Source: Streptomyces sp. NBC_01497
GTDB lineage: Bacteria; Actinomycetota; Actinomycetes; Streptomycetales; Streptomycetaceae
DNA length: 64,000 nt
Assembly: GCF_036250695.1 (NCBI RefSeq)
Contig: NZ_CP109428.1
Span: forward strand, 124,001-188,000
Reading direction: 5' to 3'
The notes beneath the pieces are model-generated. The model saw only the letters and a program-made list of their open reading frames with translations, did no database searches and was not told where the DNA came from. This document shows, one piece after another, positions 1 through 10,230 of the stretch. The translations under genes and the position numbers were made by a program. Position 1 is the first letter of the stretch. The number at the start of each line of letters is the position of its first letter.

Positions 1-334
1 CTCCGGCTTTCACAGAAAGCTGAACCGAGTCGCTGACCGTCTCCTGTCCGGCCGGCACGGTGACCGCAGAGGAGCCATCGAAACGTACCCCGGCGTCTGT
101 ACCAAGATCGACCCTGTCACCCGAGATCCGGAGGGCCACTCGCGCAGCGCCTATCTCCAGGGGCTTCTTACCGAATCGATTATCGATTCGGAGCCGCAGG
201 CTCTGCCCACCGCCGTCGAGGTGGGCGATCTGCCGAAGCGTCTGGGATGAGAAGGAACGGGAAGGGATTAGAACCAGCGTTTCGAACGGGCTGTTCAATG
301 CACAACGCCAGCCTGCTATCCATTGTGTATTCAC
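1..334 (-). CDS. GDSL/SGNH-family hydrolase, N-terminal part (runs off left edge)
   Basis: An open minus-strand frame starts at a GTG and continues past the window edge. The 111 visible residues include an early Trp segment (QWIAGW), then SQTLRQIAHLDGGG and LRLRIDNRFGKKPLEIG. This is the usual N-terminal pattern of actinomycete secreted GDSL/SGNH esterases ('TLRQ.vH.S.GG..lR.RlsN.fG..PLeIg'). The catalytic GDS block would lie beyond the edge, so activity cannot be judged. No clear signal peptide or ribosome site precedes the chosen GTG, so the true start may be further upstream or lost. The family match is by motif memory. Confidence 0.6.
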   Translation of the reverse strand, partial: MNTQWIAGWRCALNSPFETLVLIPSRSFSSQTLRQIAHLDGGGQSLRLRIDNRFGKKPLEIGAARVALRISGDRVDLGTDAGVRFDGSSAVTVPAGQETVSDSVQLSVKAG

Positions 335-2213
335 ACCACGGACGCTAGCAGGGCATGTGCTGCTCGGGTGACGTCATTGTACCGATTCACAGGTACGCGC
401 CACGCCTGACCTGATGTTGAGCCAGCTTGTACGAGAGTCTACCCTTCGCCTCGCGAAGTCCAGTGTTGAATAATCGGCAGCCCCGAGCCGAAACCACTGT
501 CGACGGCCTTCCACGACGTCGCAATCCTGAATATGACCGAGGATGGTCCGGGTCGCACTCATCACAGCAAGCCGCTCAATTCCGCAAAGCGCTATCCACC
601 AAATTCACCGGCCGCGAATCTTTAGAGACAAGAGGCCACGCAACGCAAAGTGGACTCAGGGCACTGAAATCCATTCGGAGCACCGGACACTTCAGTCTCG
701 ACACCACGCAGATGAGGACCGAGCCAAACATAGCCTCCCTGTGCTCGGCCCGCCCCCACGCTTGTCGGGTCGATCCGATCGATTCACGGCAGACGCGTCG
801 GGATCTCCTCACCCAGTCGGAACGCACGGCCGCGCTCGACGGCGCAGTCATGCCTCTGCCTGACCAGATCCAGGACCTAGTTACTGCGACACCATGCTGG
901 GACGTGACCTACGCCCGAGCAAGTGCCAACTTAAAGCACTAACTGAGACCTCGTCGAAATCAGCTGGAGCGTCACGGCCCGCATGCCAGCCGCCAGTCGT
1001 CACACTCACAGTGAAGCCGCCCGCTGAGGCGCCGCCTCCACTACTCCAACGCCAAAAACGAGCAGCGTGGCAGTGGCTGGCTCCTAGGTCGGTTGTCGCG
1101 GATTGCACAGCAGTACAGCTGCTTCACACCCCTAGCTTTGCAGCCCCTCCGCATCAGTCAACGCGGCCCCTGTCTACTGGACGTCTACTGGCGATAAGTT
1201 AGTGTCCCCTGTGCGACTGTCGTGTCGCACGTGACGTCTGGGCTTGGATCCTCTTGAGGCGCACGGTGTTGAGGCGCGGGCCCGCACTCTGGCTGGTCGA
1301 AGACCGCGTCACCCCCTGGATCAGAAGGCGGCTGCATCGGGTGCCCCACTAGATTCCGACTTAAGACATGGCCGTTAGCATCCCCAGGTTCGACAACTTG
1401 GACGCTCAGTTGGTGGGGGCCCCGTCCGCGCCACACCAAAACAGTGACCGTGCAAGGCAGGCCGACCATGCGAGCCGTCGTTCACTCCCCTCTGAGGTGA
1501 GCCCGACCAGGCCCCTTGAGGCAAGGCCACCCCAGTTAAGCCGCGGGCGGCGACTAAGACGCCGTACACCGCAGCACGCTACTGTTCCGCCCCTCTCCAC
1601 TCCGGATCCACAACCACCCTGAGGAGCGCGTCACTGAAAGCAAGACCCGGCGAGACACATACTCATTGTCTCAAACACGCCCTCGTCTCTACACGTCAGA
1701 CGATGACGATCCAAGCGAGGCACCGGCCACTCGGCAATCGACGCATGCCTCAGGACCTGCAAGGACCACAGCACCACCGCTGCGCCCGGCCGGTCCCGCT
1801 CGGGCTCTGAGTTCGGAGCCCGCCCAGATGACGTTCCCACTCCCTCACGTAAGGCGTGGCTGGATCTCGACGCTGACAACGAGGCTGCGATGTAGCACGC
1901 TTCCGCATTTTCGGCTTCTGGCCAACGGACGAGGCGCTGAAGGCACGGCTAGAGCCCGGCAAGCGCCGTGGACATCACGTACTGCCCCTCAGGTTGGATG
2001 TTCGCGCGCGACGCGGTGGATGGTGCCTTCCGGAAGCATCAAATTTCACAACTCCAACAGCCACGGAACTTACCTACTTCGCACGTAGGACGTACCAACC
2101 GAGCTTGAACCCCAAGCGCCAAAGTCCAGCACGAGCAGTGGCAAACTTCACCGCGCAACGCACTATTTACTCGGTGAAGACTCGAAGATCTCCCGACTAA
2201 TGAATATGCAAAT
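335..2213. other. Long stretch without a supportable gene
   Basis: About 1.9 kb with several short overlapping open frames on both strands. None shows a recognisable domain, a good ribosome site or consistent actinomycete codon bias. It is probably decayed sequence or a non-coding spacer. The last part should contain the promoter of the SDR gene that follows. Confidence 0.5.
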
Positions 2214-2229
2214 AAGGAGCGGGACAGCT

Positions 2230-2970
2230 ATGGAATTCAATGGCAGGGTCGCTCTCGTTACGGGAGCGACCAGCGGCATCGGCCGAATGGTGGCAGTCAA
2301 ACTTGCCCACGAGGGCGCCCACGTTCTCGTCTCCGGCCGGAGTGTAGCCCGAGGTCAACGAGTGGTCGAATTCATCCGCACCAATAGAGGAAGGGCCGAC
2401 CTTCTTACCGCCAAACTCGGAACGGAAGAATTCGCTCGGTCTCTGGCACATAGAGCCGAAGCAGTCAGTAATGGCGGCGTCGATATTTTGATAAACTGCG
2501 CAGGGGTGGGCGTCGTGGCCTCCACGGCTGAAACGACGACTGAAATGTTCGACAGTATATTTGACATCAACGTTCGGACGACCTTCTTTCTTGTCGCCGA
2601 ACTCGCACCTAGGATGGCAGCCCGCGGCCGCGGGGCGGTTGTTAATGTTTCAACCATGAGCGCAGGCCTCGGAATACCGGATAGCGCCGCGTATGGAGCA
2701 AGTAAGGCGGCGGTTGGCCTTCTAACAAAAGCATGGGCCTCAGAATTCGGACCACGTGGCGTACGGGTAAACGCCGTTGCACCGGGCCACACAGCCACGA
2801 GGGGGACCGAGCGAATGAAGGGCCTCGACGGACTCGCATCAAAGACGCCAGTGGGCCGCCCCGCGACCCCAGACGAGGTCGCAGATGCCATCGTTTATCT
2901 TGCAGGCGACCGCGCCAGCTACGTTCAAGGAGCGATCCTCCCCGTCGATGGCGGACGCAGCGCGCTCTAG
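2230..2970 (+). CDS. Short-chain dehydrogenase/reductase (SDR)
   Basis: A classical SDR of 246 residues, probably an NADP(H)- or NAD(H)-dependent oxidoreductase of the FabG type. It has the Rossmann motif TGATSGIG near residue 11, a NCAG motif (variant of NNAG), the catalytic Ser in VSTMSAG and YGASK as the Tyr/Lys pair. The C-terminus is the typical PVDGG ending. I start at the ATG at 2230 because AAGGAG lies 10 bases upstream; an in-frame ATG at 2200 has no ribosome site and would add an atypical N-terminus. It stands alone between non-coding sequence and IS debris, so its substrate cannot be inferred. Codon use is less GC-rich than a typical Streptomyces core gene. Confidence 0.9.
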   Translation: MEFNGRVALVTGATSGIGRMVAVKLAHEGAHVLVSGRSVARGQRVVEFIRTNRGRADLLTAKLGTEEFARSLAHRAEAVSNGGVDILINCAGVGVVASTAETTTEMFDSIFDINVRTTFFLVAELAPRMAARGRGAVVNVSTMSAGLGIPDSAAYGASKAAVGLLTKAWASEFGPRGVRVNAVAPGHTATRGTERMKGLDGLASKTPVGRPATPDEVADAIVYLAGDRASYVQGAILPVDGGRSAL

Positions 2971-3411
2971 CGGCGCGGAGCAAGCCGCCGCCACGCTGGG
3001 GTCCGTCGCACTGACCAGCCGGCGCCCATAGCCAGGTTGATCACCATTGCTGCGAGGAAGACCATGTCCATCGGTCAGGTCGCGGAAGCATCTGCGGGAG
3101 CAGAGGATGGTTCCCAGGCGCAGGGAGGTCAGATCGTTGCCCGCCGCCGCTCGTAGCGACGGTGGAGTCGACGGCAGCCGGTGCAAGAGGCAGTGCGTTT
3201 CGATGCCCTAATCGTGCGCTGGACTCGATGCCTCCGCAGGCAGCGTGGACATGTCGATGTGTTTACCCCAAGGCCATCACCGCATATGCGGGCGCTTCAT
3301 AGTCCTTGCCGGCGTAAAGGCAAACGAGCCCGGAATCCAGAACGTGAACCTCTTGACCCTTGCAAAAATAGCCCGTTGGGGTCCGTAGGCTGGGAACTTG
3401 AAGTTGGATTA
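2971..3411. other. Intergenic, with a possible 3' gene fragment on the minus strand
   Basis: Nothing is clearly coding. On the minus strand, about 3410 down to 3263 encodes a plausible protein C-terminus containing TGYFCKGQEVHVLDSG and YAVMALG before a stop. It would be cut at its upstream end exactly where the IS110 end begins (about 3412). I cannot name the family. Confidence 0.25.
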
Positions 3412-3511
3412 CTCCGGACGAGGCCGTTACCCCCGTCACGTTTTCCGCGTCCTGCAAGGGGACCGCTGACCTCCGAGCCCGGCACCACTACTCCCCCTGT
3501 CGGGGAGATGA

Positions 3512-4866
3512 CAATGCCGTTGCTTGAGCGGCCACGCCACTGGTTGCTCAAGGCCACCACAACCGGTGGACGGCGACGGCCGGCGGGTGCGTCTGGGGTT
3601 TCACTGGTGTAGTCGGCGATGCGCGACCGGGTCTTTCGCGGGCAGCCACCGGATCTTCGGCGCGGCACCAGGCTGCGGCCGATCTCGACGAATCCGAGGC
3701 ACCGGTGCCGGCTGATCAGCGAGGCGGAAAAGACCGCTCGGCGAGATCGCTGAGCGGCGGACGAAGTGCAGGGCCCCCGTGAACAAGGTCCGCTCGGCGG
3801 TACTGCGCTGCAGGCGGGCGGCCTTCAACAGATCCCAGGTGGCGTGGTGCACGATCAAGTGCGCCGCGCAGATTTCCTGCCGCACGCCGTCCGGCGTCTG
3901 CGATCTGAAGACTGGTCGACCGCCTCGGTGGGCCTTGACGTCGTCGAAGAGGAGCTTGATCTCCCAGCGCCGGGCATAGACGAAGGCAAGTTCTTCGGCG
4001 GGGTACTTCTCGTGATCGAGCAGGATGGTGATGAGCCGGACGGCATCGGGCTGTCCGTCGACGCGGTACTCGATCACCCGGACCAGCACCGGCGGGGCCT
4101 TGACCGCCCGGCTGCCTCGCTGTGCTTGTTCGCCTCGATTCGGGCGAGGTAGCCGCCGGCGGGCAGGACATCCTGGACCCGGCGGGCCTTGCGCCGCTCG
4201 ATCCGCCAGAGCAGATGCGCGCCCTGCTCCCGAAGCCGGTGCCAGCGGACCAAACCCCACAGACCCCGGTCGGCCGGCAGCAGCGGTCCCGTCCCCGTAT
4301 GCGTCGGAGACGATGCGCTCGGAGTCCTGGAACCCGCCAATCGCGGCGTGGGAGGAGCACTCGGCATACGGGTATCCCATAGAACCGCGATGAGAGCCGG
4401 ACTTGCCGAAGGCGTCGTTGTTGCCCCCAGAGTCGGGCACGGCCAGCAGCATCCTGTCCATGGCTGGCACCCGCAGTCCCTGAAACAGCTCACCGACCGT
4501 GCCGAGTGGTCGGGCCACGGACTGGAACAGCTCCCGCATCACCGGCCAGCCGAGCCGCCCCCGGGCCCTGGCCAATGACGACTTGTTCACCCTGGACCAG
4601 GTCCGCGGCCCCTTGTCGCCGGTCTTCACCAGCCGCAAGACCTCCAGTAGTCCGCTGCGGAAACAAGCACACCGCTAGCACGAAGTACACCGTGACCGGG
4701 CGGAGAACAGGCGACGGCGCTTCTCCGAGCGCCCCGCCCCACCCACCACCCAGTCCACCAACTCGGGCGGACACGCCGAGTCAGGACCCCCAACCCCAGC
4801 CGCTCCAGACGTGACATCAGCACACCGCTACAACCACCCGACCCTCCGCAAGGGCAACGGCATTAC
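3512..4866 (-). mobile_element. Degenerate IS4-family element inserted in the IS110 end
   Basis: The left end at 3512 is identical for 16 bases (CAATGCCGTTGCTTGA) to the inverted repeat of the intact IS4 element at 6700. The right end near 4850-4865 carries the partly matching GGCAACGGCATT. A minus-strand IS4 transposase lies between them in several frames. No convincing target duplication remains. Confidence 0.7.
3601..4823 (-). pseudogene. IS4-family transposase, frameshifted remnant
   Basis: Parts of an IS4 transposase appear in shifting frames. They are an N-terminal piece around 4823-4640 (RLERLGLGVLT), a middle piece with RVPAMDRMLLAVPDS, then LVRVIEYRVDGQPDAVRL and YARRWEIKLLFDDVKAHRGG, which resembles the YREK block of IS4 enzymes. 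At least two frame changes near 4100-4300 break the gene. Confidence 0.75.
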
Positions 4867-5061
4867 AACGGATGGCTCGGGGGGTGCCACCGAGCCCGAG
4901 AGGCGCCATTGGAGACGCTGATGAGAGGTCCGACCACCGCCCGGCCCGGCGCAATACTCGGCATTCCGCAGGCGCCAGGCCCGCATAACGTGGACGCGCG
5001 CATACGACGCCTACGGTAACGCCCTGGCCAGCACCGCACGAACCCAGTTCGGGAGGATGGG

Positions 5062-5520
5062 TTGGACGACATCGACGACGTAGGCGACTTCCTCGGCCTG
5101 GACGCCGGCAAGAGCGCCCGCCACAGGCGTGGGCTGATTCCGGTCGGCGAGGAAGTCTTCGACAAGCAGCTCCCCAATAGCGAGGCGAAGCTTCGGGCCG
5201 TCTTCGACAGGCTGTCCGCGAAGTTCGGCACCGTGCTGGTGATCATGGACCAGCCTGCCCCCATCGGAGCACTCCCACTCACGGTCGCCCGGGAGGGAGT
5301 CTGCAAGGTCGCCTACCTGCCCGGCATGTCCATGCGGCGGCTCGCCGATCTCTACCCGGGCGAGGCGAAGATCGACGCGAAGGACGCCGCAGTGATCGCG
5401 GATGCCGCCCGGAACCTGCCGCACACACTGCGTTCTTTGGAACTGGCCGACGCGATCAGCGCCGAGCTCACCGTGCTGGTGGGCTTCGACCAGGACCTGG
5501 CCCTCGCTGGCAGGAGTGCT
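5062..5520 (+). pseudogene. IS110 transposase, N-terminal half
   Basis: This is the DEDD-domain half of an IS110 transposase, starting from a TTG or GTG-type start near MDDIDDVGDFLGLD. It is close to the copies at 10478 and 32291. Unlike the 10478 copy it keeps the first catalytic Asp (LGLDAGK). The reading frame leaves the family after LVGFDQDLAL. Confidence 0.7.
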
Positions 5521-5620
5521 CCCGCGCCCACCTCCTGCGCCGCACCGCGGAGGGCAAGACAAAGCGCGAGGTCATCCGTTGCCTGAAGAGGTGCGTCGCC
5601 CGCGAGACCCCGAGGCCTAA
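5515..5620 (+). pseudogene. C-terminal scrap of a second IS110-type transposase
   Basis: The short frame RTAEGKTKREVIRCLKRCV resembles the final helix region of IS110/IS116 transposases ('GKTKREAIRCLKR..ARE'). It sits directly after the truncated group A transposase, so two different IS110 relatives have been joined by deletion. Confidence 0.5.
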
Positions 5621-5639
5621 CGCTCCGTCCATCTCGACA

Positions 5640-5995
5640 GCCTCGCGACTTGACATCCATAGGGGCATCGGCTTGAAGGATTTCCCGGACGCCGTTGAGG
5701 CTGCCTGGCCCCGAACCATCGTCGAAACCTGCATCGTTCACGTTCTGTGCAACAGCTTCCGCTACGCCGCCCGGCAGGACTGGGACAAGAACGCGAAGGC
5801 ACGCAAGACCGTCTACACCGCGCCGAACGAAAGCACGGCGATCGAACGCTCCGGAGAGTTCCAGGACGCCGGCGCGAGGGCGCAGCAGTCATAAAGCTGC
5901 GGGAAGCGGCCTCGGCCGAGTTCGTGCCCCTCCTCTCCTTCAACGTCGAGATCCGCAAGGCCATCTGGCCGACGAAGCAATCGAGAGCTTGAACA
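5640..5995 (+). pseudogene. IS256-family (mutator) transposase fragment
   Basis: The frame KDFPDAVEAAWPRTIVETC, then NSFRYAARQDWDKNAKA, then FVPLLSFNVEIRKAIW matches the central part of IS256/mutator transposases. A frameshift lies near 5880-5890. Both ends of the gene are missing. Confidence 0.7.
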
Positions 5996-6699
5996 CCTGC
6001 ATACGTAAGCCAAGCCCGCTTCCCGCACCAAGCCGCCGCGTTGCGCGGTGATCCGATGTCGCCGCTGCACTGGACGACGAAGTCGCTGCGGCACCTGGCC
6101 GCCGAGCTGTCCCGCCGGGGACACCGGGTGAATGCGCCGACGGTGGGCCGGCTGTTGAAGGAGCACGGATTCAGCGTGCGGGGCACCGCCGAGGCCCTGG
6201 AAGGTGATCAGCACCCTGACCGGGACGCGCAGTTCCGCTATACCAACGAACAAGTCAAGGACCGCCAGGCTGCCGGCGAACCGGTGGTCAGCGTGGACGC
6301 GAAGAAGAAGGAGCGGCTGGGGCAGCCGCCGCCGGCCGGGCGTGAGTGGCGACCTGCAGGGCAATCCGTCGAGGTCGAGGACCACAGTTTCTTCGCCGGC
6401 CCGAGCGTCGATAGGGTGATCCCGTACGGGATCTACGACATGACTACGACACGACCGCGAACACCGGCTGGGTGAATGTCGGGGTCGACCACGACATGGC
6501 CGCGTTCGCGGTCGCCTCGATCCGCCGCTGGTGGCAGGCCTGCGGCCGAGACGGCTACCCGCAGGCGTCTCGGCTGCTGACCACCGCGGACGCCGGCGGG
6601 TCCAACAGCTACCGCTACCGGCTCTGGAAGGCAGAACTTGCCGCGTTCGCAGCCGCGTCCGGGCTGGCGATCACGCTCTGCCACTTCCCGCCGGGCACC

Positions 6700-8143
6700 C
6701 AATGCCGTTGCTTGAGTGTGGCAAGCGGTTCGTGGTGACGTTGGAGGAGCGCGGTCGTTGGACCCGGCATGCATCCGTGGGTGGGGTTATCTGATCATGT
6801 GCGGCTGGGGGTGGTGACCCGATGGGTGACCCCGGAGCTCGTCGCTGAGGTGCTGGAGAAATGCGGGGTTCGCGACAAGAAGTCCGGTGCCCTGCCGGCC
6901 GGGCTCATGGTCTACTTCACGCTCGCCCTGGCCCTGTTCCAGCAGGACTCCTACGACGACGTGGCGGAGCAACTGGTCGGCGGTATTGCAGAGTTGAGCG
7001 GAAGCATTCCCAACAAGTCTTCGTTTACGCGGGCGCGCAGACGCCTGGGGCCGCTGGTCCTGGAAACTATGTTCCGCGAGCTGGCCGGCCCGTTGGCTCC
7101 TGTCGGTTTGGAGAGCGCCTTCTATCGCGGGATGCGTCTGGCTGCGGTGGACGGGTTCGTGCTGGATGCGCCGGATACGACGGCCAACCGGGCCGCGTTC
7201 GGCGGGCCAGTCAAGAACGGGCAGCCCGCGGGGTTCCCGCAGGTGCGGGTGGTGACGCTGACCGAGTGCGGCACGCACGCGCAGATCGATGCGGCGGTGG
7301 GCGGGTTCAACGGCGGCGAGCCGGAGTTGGCGATCAAAATGGCCGGCTCGGCCGCCGGGATGCTGGTGATCATGGATCGGGGATTTCCCGGGGTGGCGCT
7401 GTGGAAGGCGTATACCGGGGCCGGGGCGCATCTGCTGATCCGGGCCCGTTCGAGTGTCGCGGCTCGTCCGGTCCAGCATCTGCCCGACGGCACCTATCTG
7501 GCGAGGATGAACCTGGCCGGGCAGAAAGGCGCGCATCCCGGCGGTGTGCTGGTCCGGGTGATCGAGTACCGCGTCGATGGCGGCGAGGTGGTCAGGCTGT
7601 TGACTGATCTGTTGGACCCGGTTGCTTATCCGGCGGCGGAGTTGGCAGGGCTTTACCATGCGAGGTGGGAGGCGGAATCGGCGTTCCGGCAGATCAAGAC
7701 GTTCCAGCGTGGCCCGGTCGAGGTCCTGCGCTCGGGCGACCCGGATCTGGTGCGTCAGGAGGTCTGGGCGCACCTGGCCGTGCACCACTGCCTCACGCAG
7801 GTCATCGTAGGTCTGGCTGACGACAACGGCATCGATCCGGACCGGGTCTCGTTCGTCAAGGTCCTCAAGCACGCACGGCGCAGCGTCGTCCGCCAGTCCT
7901 CGGACACGCCTACAAAAATCAAAGAGTTCCTGGCCGTGCTGGCGGCGAAGGTGCACCGGAAGCTCGACAACGGCGCCAGGCGCCTGCGCGAGGCGGACCG
8001 GCACCTGAAGCGTCCGGACTCGAAGTACTCCTCGAAGCTCTCCTACCGGATCAACACCCGGGACCGGCGGCCGACGCGACAGATCACAGCCAAGGTCATC
8101 ACGCTGCAGCCCGCAATGGTTCAGTAGTCAAGCAACGGCATTG
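6700..8143 (+). mobile_element. Complete IS4-family element with inverted repeats and 10-bp target duplication
   Basis: The element is bounded by perfect 16-bp inverted repeats: CAATGCCGTTGCTTGA at 6700-6715 and its complement at 8128-8143. The 10-base sequence GCCGGGCACC flanks it directly at 6690-6699 and 8144-8153, a target duplication in the 9-12 bp range of IS4-type elements. This is the youngest-looking insertion in the left third of the window. Confidence 0.92.
6769..8127 (+). CDS. IS4-family transposase (intact)
   Basis: A full-length DDE transposase of 452 residues. It has an N-terminal IS4 domain (VTPELVAEVLEKCG), the first catalytic Asp in LAAVDGFVLDAP, the second in VIMDRGFPG, and YHARWEAESAFRQIK, an exact Y(2)R(3)E(6)K signature with the catalytic Glu. 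The ATG at 6769 follows a GGAGGAGCG stretch at about 6745; slightly earlier starts are possible. Frame and motifs are undamaged, so the element may still be active and could act in trans on the related relic at 3512-4866, whose left inverted repeat is identical. Confidence 0.9.
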   Translation: MHPWVGLSDHVRLGVVTRWVTPELVAEVLEKCGVRDKKSGALPAGLMVYFTLALALFQQDSYDDVAEQLVGGIAELSGSIPNKSSFTRARRRLGPLVLETMFRELAGPLAPVGLESAFYRGMRLAAVDGFVLDAPDTTANRAAFGGPVKNGQPAGFPQVRVVTLTECGTHAQIDAAVGGFNGGEPELAIKMAGSAAGMLVIMDRGFPGVALWKAYTGAGAHLLIRARSSVAARPVQHLPDGTYLARMNLAGQKGAHPGGVLVRVIEYRVDGGEVVRLLTDLLDPVAYPAAELAGLYHARWEAESAFRQIKTFQRGPVEVLRSGDPDLVRQEVWAHLAVHHCLTQVIVGLADDNGIDPDRVSFVKVLKHARRSVVRQSSDTPTKIKEFLAVLAAKVHRKLDNGARRLREADRHLKRPDSKYSSKLSYRINTRDRRPTRQITAKVITLQPAMVQ

Positions 8144-8871
8144 GCCGGGCACCTCGAAGTGGAACAAGATCGAGCACCGGCTCTTCTCGCACATCACCAT
8201 GAACTGGCGCGGACAACCCCTGACCAGCCACGAAGTCGTCCTCAACACCATCGCCACGAACACCACTCGCACCGGACTGCGCGTCGAGGCCGCTCTCGAT
8301 CGCGGCTCCTACCCGACAGAAATCGCTGTGAGCCGCGAACAGCTGCAATCCCTGCCGATCACCACACACGCCGACCACGGCAAGTGGAACTACAGCATCG
8401 CCCCCGACGGCGGCACGGCCCTCACCCCCGAGCCGATGAACGGACCGCCGCCCGCCAGCGCACCCTGCGGATACTCGCTGGCCCCCGCCTGACCGGCGTG
8501 ACCACCACCGAACCGGATCAATTACGGGCAAAATTGGCACCGGTCCAGGAAGCCCAGGCCGAAACAGCGCCGCTACGTACTGCGCGGAGAGCGACGCGTC
8601 GCCACGACCGGCCGCAGCCGAGCACTGCTGTCGGACGCCGACGAGGTACTTCTCACCTGCGGCAGGTCTGCCCGCAGAAGGTGCTCTGCGACCTGCTCGG
8701 GATCAACCCTGTCACCATCGGCCAGGCCATCAAGGCGCCCCGGAAGCCGCTAGACGAACACAAGATTGACATCACGCCGACCGCCGTGCGCTACTTCACC
8801 CGCGCCGAAGACCTCCGCGACTGGGCCACCAACACCGAACCCGGCCGAGCCCCCGAGGCTGCTATGTGGTG

Positions 8872-9953
8872 TCAAGCAGCTTGTGCAAGCTCCTCGACGC
8901 TTCCGATCTTGGTTCGGTGAATCCGTTCGAGAATCTTGAAGATCTGGCGGCAGATGGTGCGCTTGAGACATCGCTGAGCGTCGCGGGAGGTCTTCCCCTC
9001 AGGGATTCTCCGGGCGACGTACACCGTCGTTGTGGGGTCAAGCCGCATGCGGATCAGGGTGATCGTGTGCATAGCCCGGTTAAGCTGCCGGTCTCCGCTG
9101 CGGTTGAGCCGGTGCCGGTTGGTGAGCCCGGAGGAGGCAGGGATCGGTGAGACGCCGGCGAAGGACGCGAAGGCAGCTTCCGAACGGAAACGGCCCTGGT
9201 GGGACCAGCTGACCAGGATCTGAGCCGCGGTGATCGGCCCGACCCCGAGCAGGCCGAGGAGCGCGGGAGCGACTCCCTTGACCAGGTTGAGGATGTCCTT
9301 CTCAAGGTCTTTGGCCTCGGCCTGCAGGGCCTGGATGCGTGGTGCGGTGGAGCGAAGGGCCCGTGTTGTCATCCGGTGCTCAAGGTCCTGGACGGGGCGG
9401 CCCCGGAGCTGGGCGCAATAGGTGACCTGGGCCGGGCATTTGAGTTTCCGCAGCTCGGCGCGAAGGTCGTCGGGCGCGGAGACGATCAGGGCCTTGAGCT
9501 GGTTGATCGCGGCCGTGGAAGCGAGGACCGCCCCTTGGCGGGTGGCGAGAAGGACACGCGGCGCCTCGCGCTCCCCGCGGAGTCGGGGCTGGATCAGGTG
9601 CTCAGTGGACAGGGCATCCTTCGCGGCGCGGATGGCATCGACCATGTCGGTTTTCGTCCGCCCCGGTTGGCGGCCCGCTTGGGCCGGCAGACCTCGACGA
9701 CATGCTCGCCAGCCTGGTCAAGGAAGGCGGCGAGTCCGGCGCCGTAGCTGCCGATGCCCTCCAGAGCCCAGCAGCAGCGTCCCTGGACGTGCTCGCCGGC
9801 GAAGTCCAGCAGGCGCCGGTAACCGCGGGCGTTGGCCGGTGAGTCGGTGCTGGCCAGGACGGCGCCGATGGGACTGACCGCCGCCGCTGCGAGGGTGTCC
9901 CGGTGGGTATCGACGCCGATGACGCCGTCGACCTGTTCTGCGAGGATGGCCAC
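8872..9953 (-). pseudogene. IS110-family transposase (group B), single frameshift
   Basis: The N-terminal part (9953 to about 9655) has the DEDD-domain motifs VIGVDTHRDTLAAAAV and WALEGIGSYGAGL. The C-terminal part (about 9645 to 8872) has MVDAIRAAKDALSTEH, LLGLLGVGPITAAQIL and FASFAGVSPIPASSG. The two parts are in different frames, joined at NRGGRK(T)DMVDA near 9660 by loss of one base in a short A-run. Otherwise the 350-odd residues are complete. It is unlikely to make full-length protein unless the A-run allows slippage. Confidence 0.8.
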
Positions 9954-9959
9954 TCGGTT

Positions 9960-10230
9960 GTTCTCCTTGATAGGCGGACGGCTGCAGTCGGCGGCGGCCT
10001 GGATGGAGTCACCGCGTGGCGGAACTGTGATGAGTCACGCCGCAAGGCGGACAAGCTGCTGATCAAGCCAACGGGTGGGCCAGTCCGACGCCGATGTCCG
10101 GCAGACGTCTCGGGGGAACGACAGCCCCTGACGGGTCGCCAGTTATGTTTCGAGTCATGCCGGATCACCAGCGCCGAGCCTGGCAGCAACCCATCCCGGG
10201 CCGCAGAAGAACTCTCACAGTTATGTTTTT
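9960..10230 (-). ncRNA. Candidate IS110 bridge-RNA region, group B copy
   Basis: This is the non-coding segment upstream of the minus-strand IS110 transposase. About 210 bases of it (10017-10230) are clearly conserved with the segment at 41100-41320 beside another group B relic, including stretches such as TTGATCAGCAGCTTGTCCG. IS110 elements encode their bridge RNA in such a non-coding end. Conservation without an open frame supports an RNA role. The exact ends cannot be set by eye. Confidence 0.45.

Larger units (their letters stand above)
3412..5520 (+). mobile_element. IS110-family element (group A), interrupted and 3'-truncated
   Basis: The sequence at 3412-3511 and 4867-5061 matches the non-coding 5' end of the better preserved IS110 copy at 10231-10477. 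An IS4-like element now separates the two halves. The transposase frame follows from 5062: FLGLDAGKSARH, VIMDQPAPIGALPL and DAKDAAVIADAARNLPHTLRSLEL, the DEDD (RuvC-like) N-terminal half of an IS110 transposase. It loses similarity near 5510, so the C-terminal serine domain is missing and the copy is dead. Confidence 0.75.
6035..8870 (+). pseudogene. ISAzo13-family transposase, split by an IS4 insertion
   Basis: The left part (6041-6699) encodes RGDPMSPLHWTTKSLRHLA, RDAQFRYTNEQVKDRQAAG and, after a frame change near 6440, NTGWVNVGVDHDMAAFAV and CHFPPGT. The right part (from 8144) continues SKWNKIEHRLFSHITMNW. Removing the intervening IS4 element and one copy of the target repeat restores the frame exactly (PPGT-SKWNK). 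The N-terminus is lost against the IS256 scrap, and the 6440 frameshift shows the gene was already dead or decayed afterwards. Downstream (about 8490-8860) lies an HTH-type segment (VLCDLLGINPVTIGQAIKA) that recurs in the fragments near 12.5 and 63.8 kb. Confidence 0.75.

Noticed and set aside
427..942. 171-codon ORF in the left 2 kb
   Set aside because: No family features, no ribosome site, and overlapping frames on both strands are equally open.
6787..8004. 405-codon minus-strand ORF through the IS4 element
   Set aside because: Antisense shadow of the intact transposase, rich in Arg/His/Gln with no family features.
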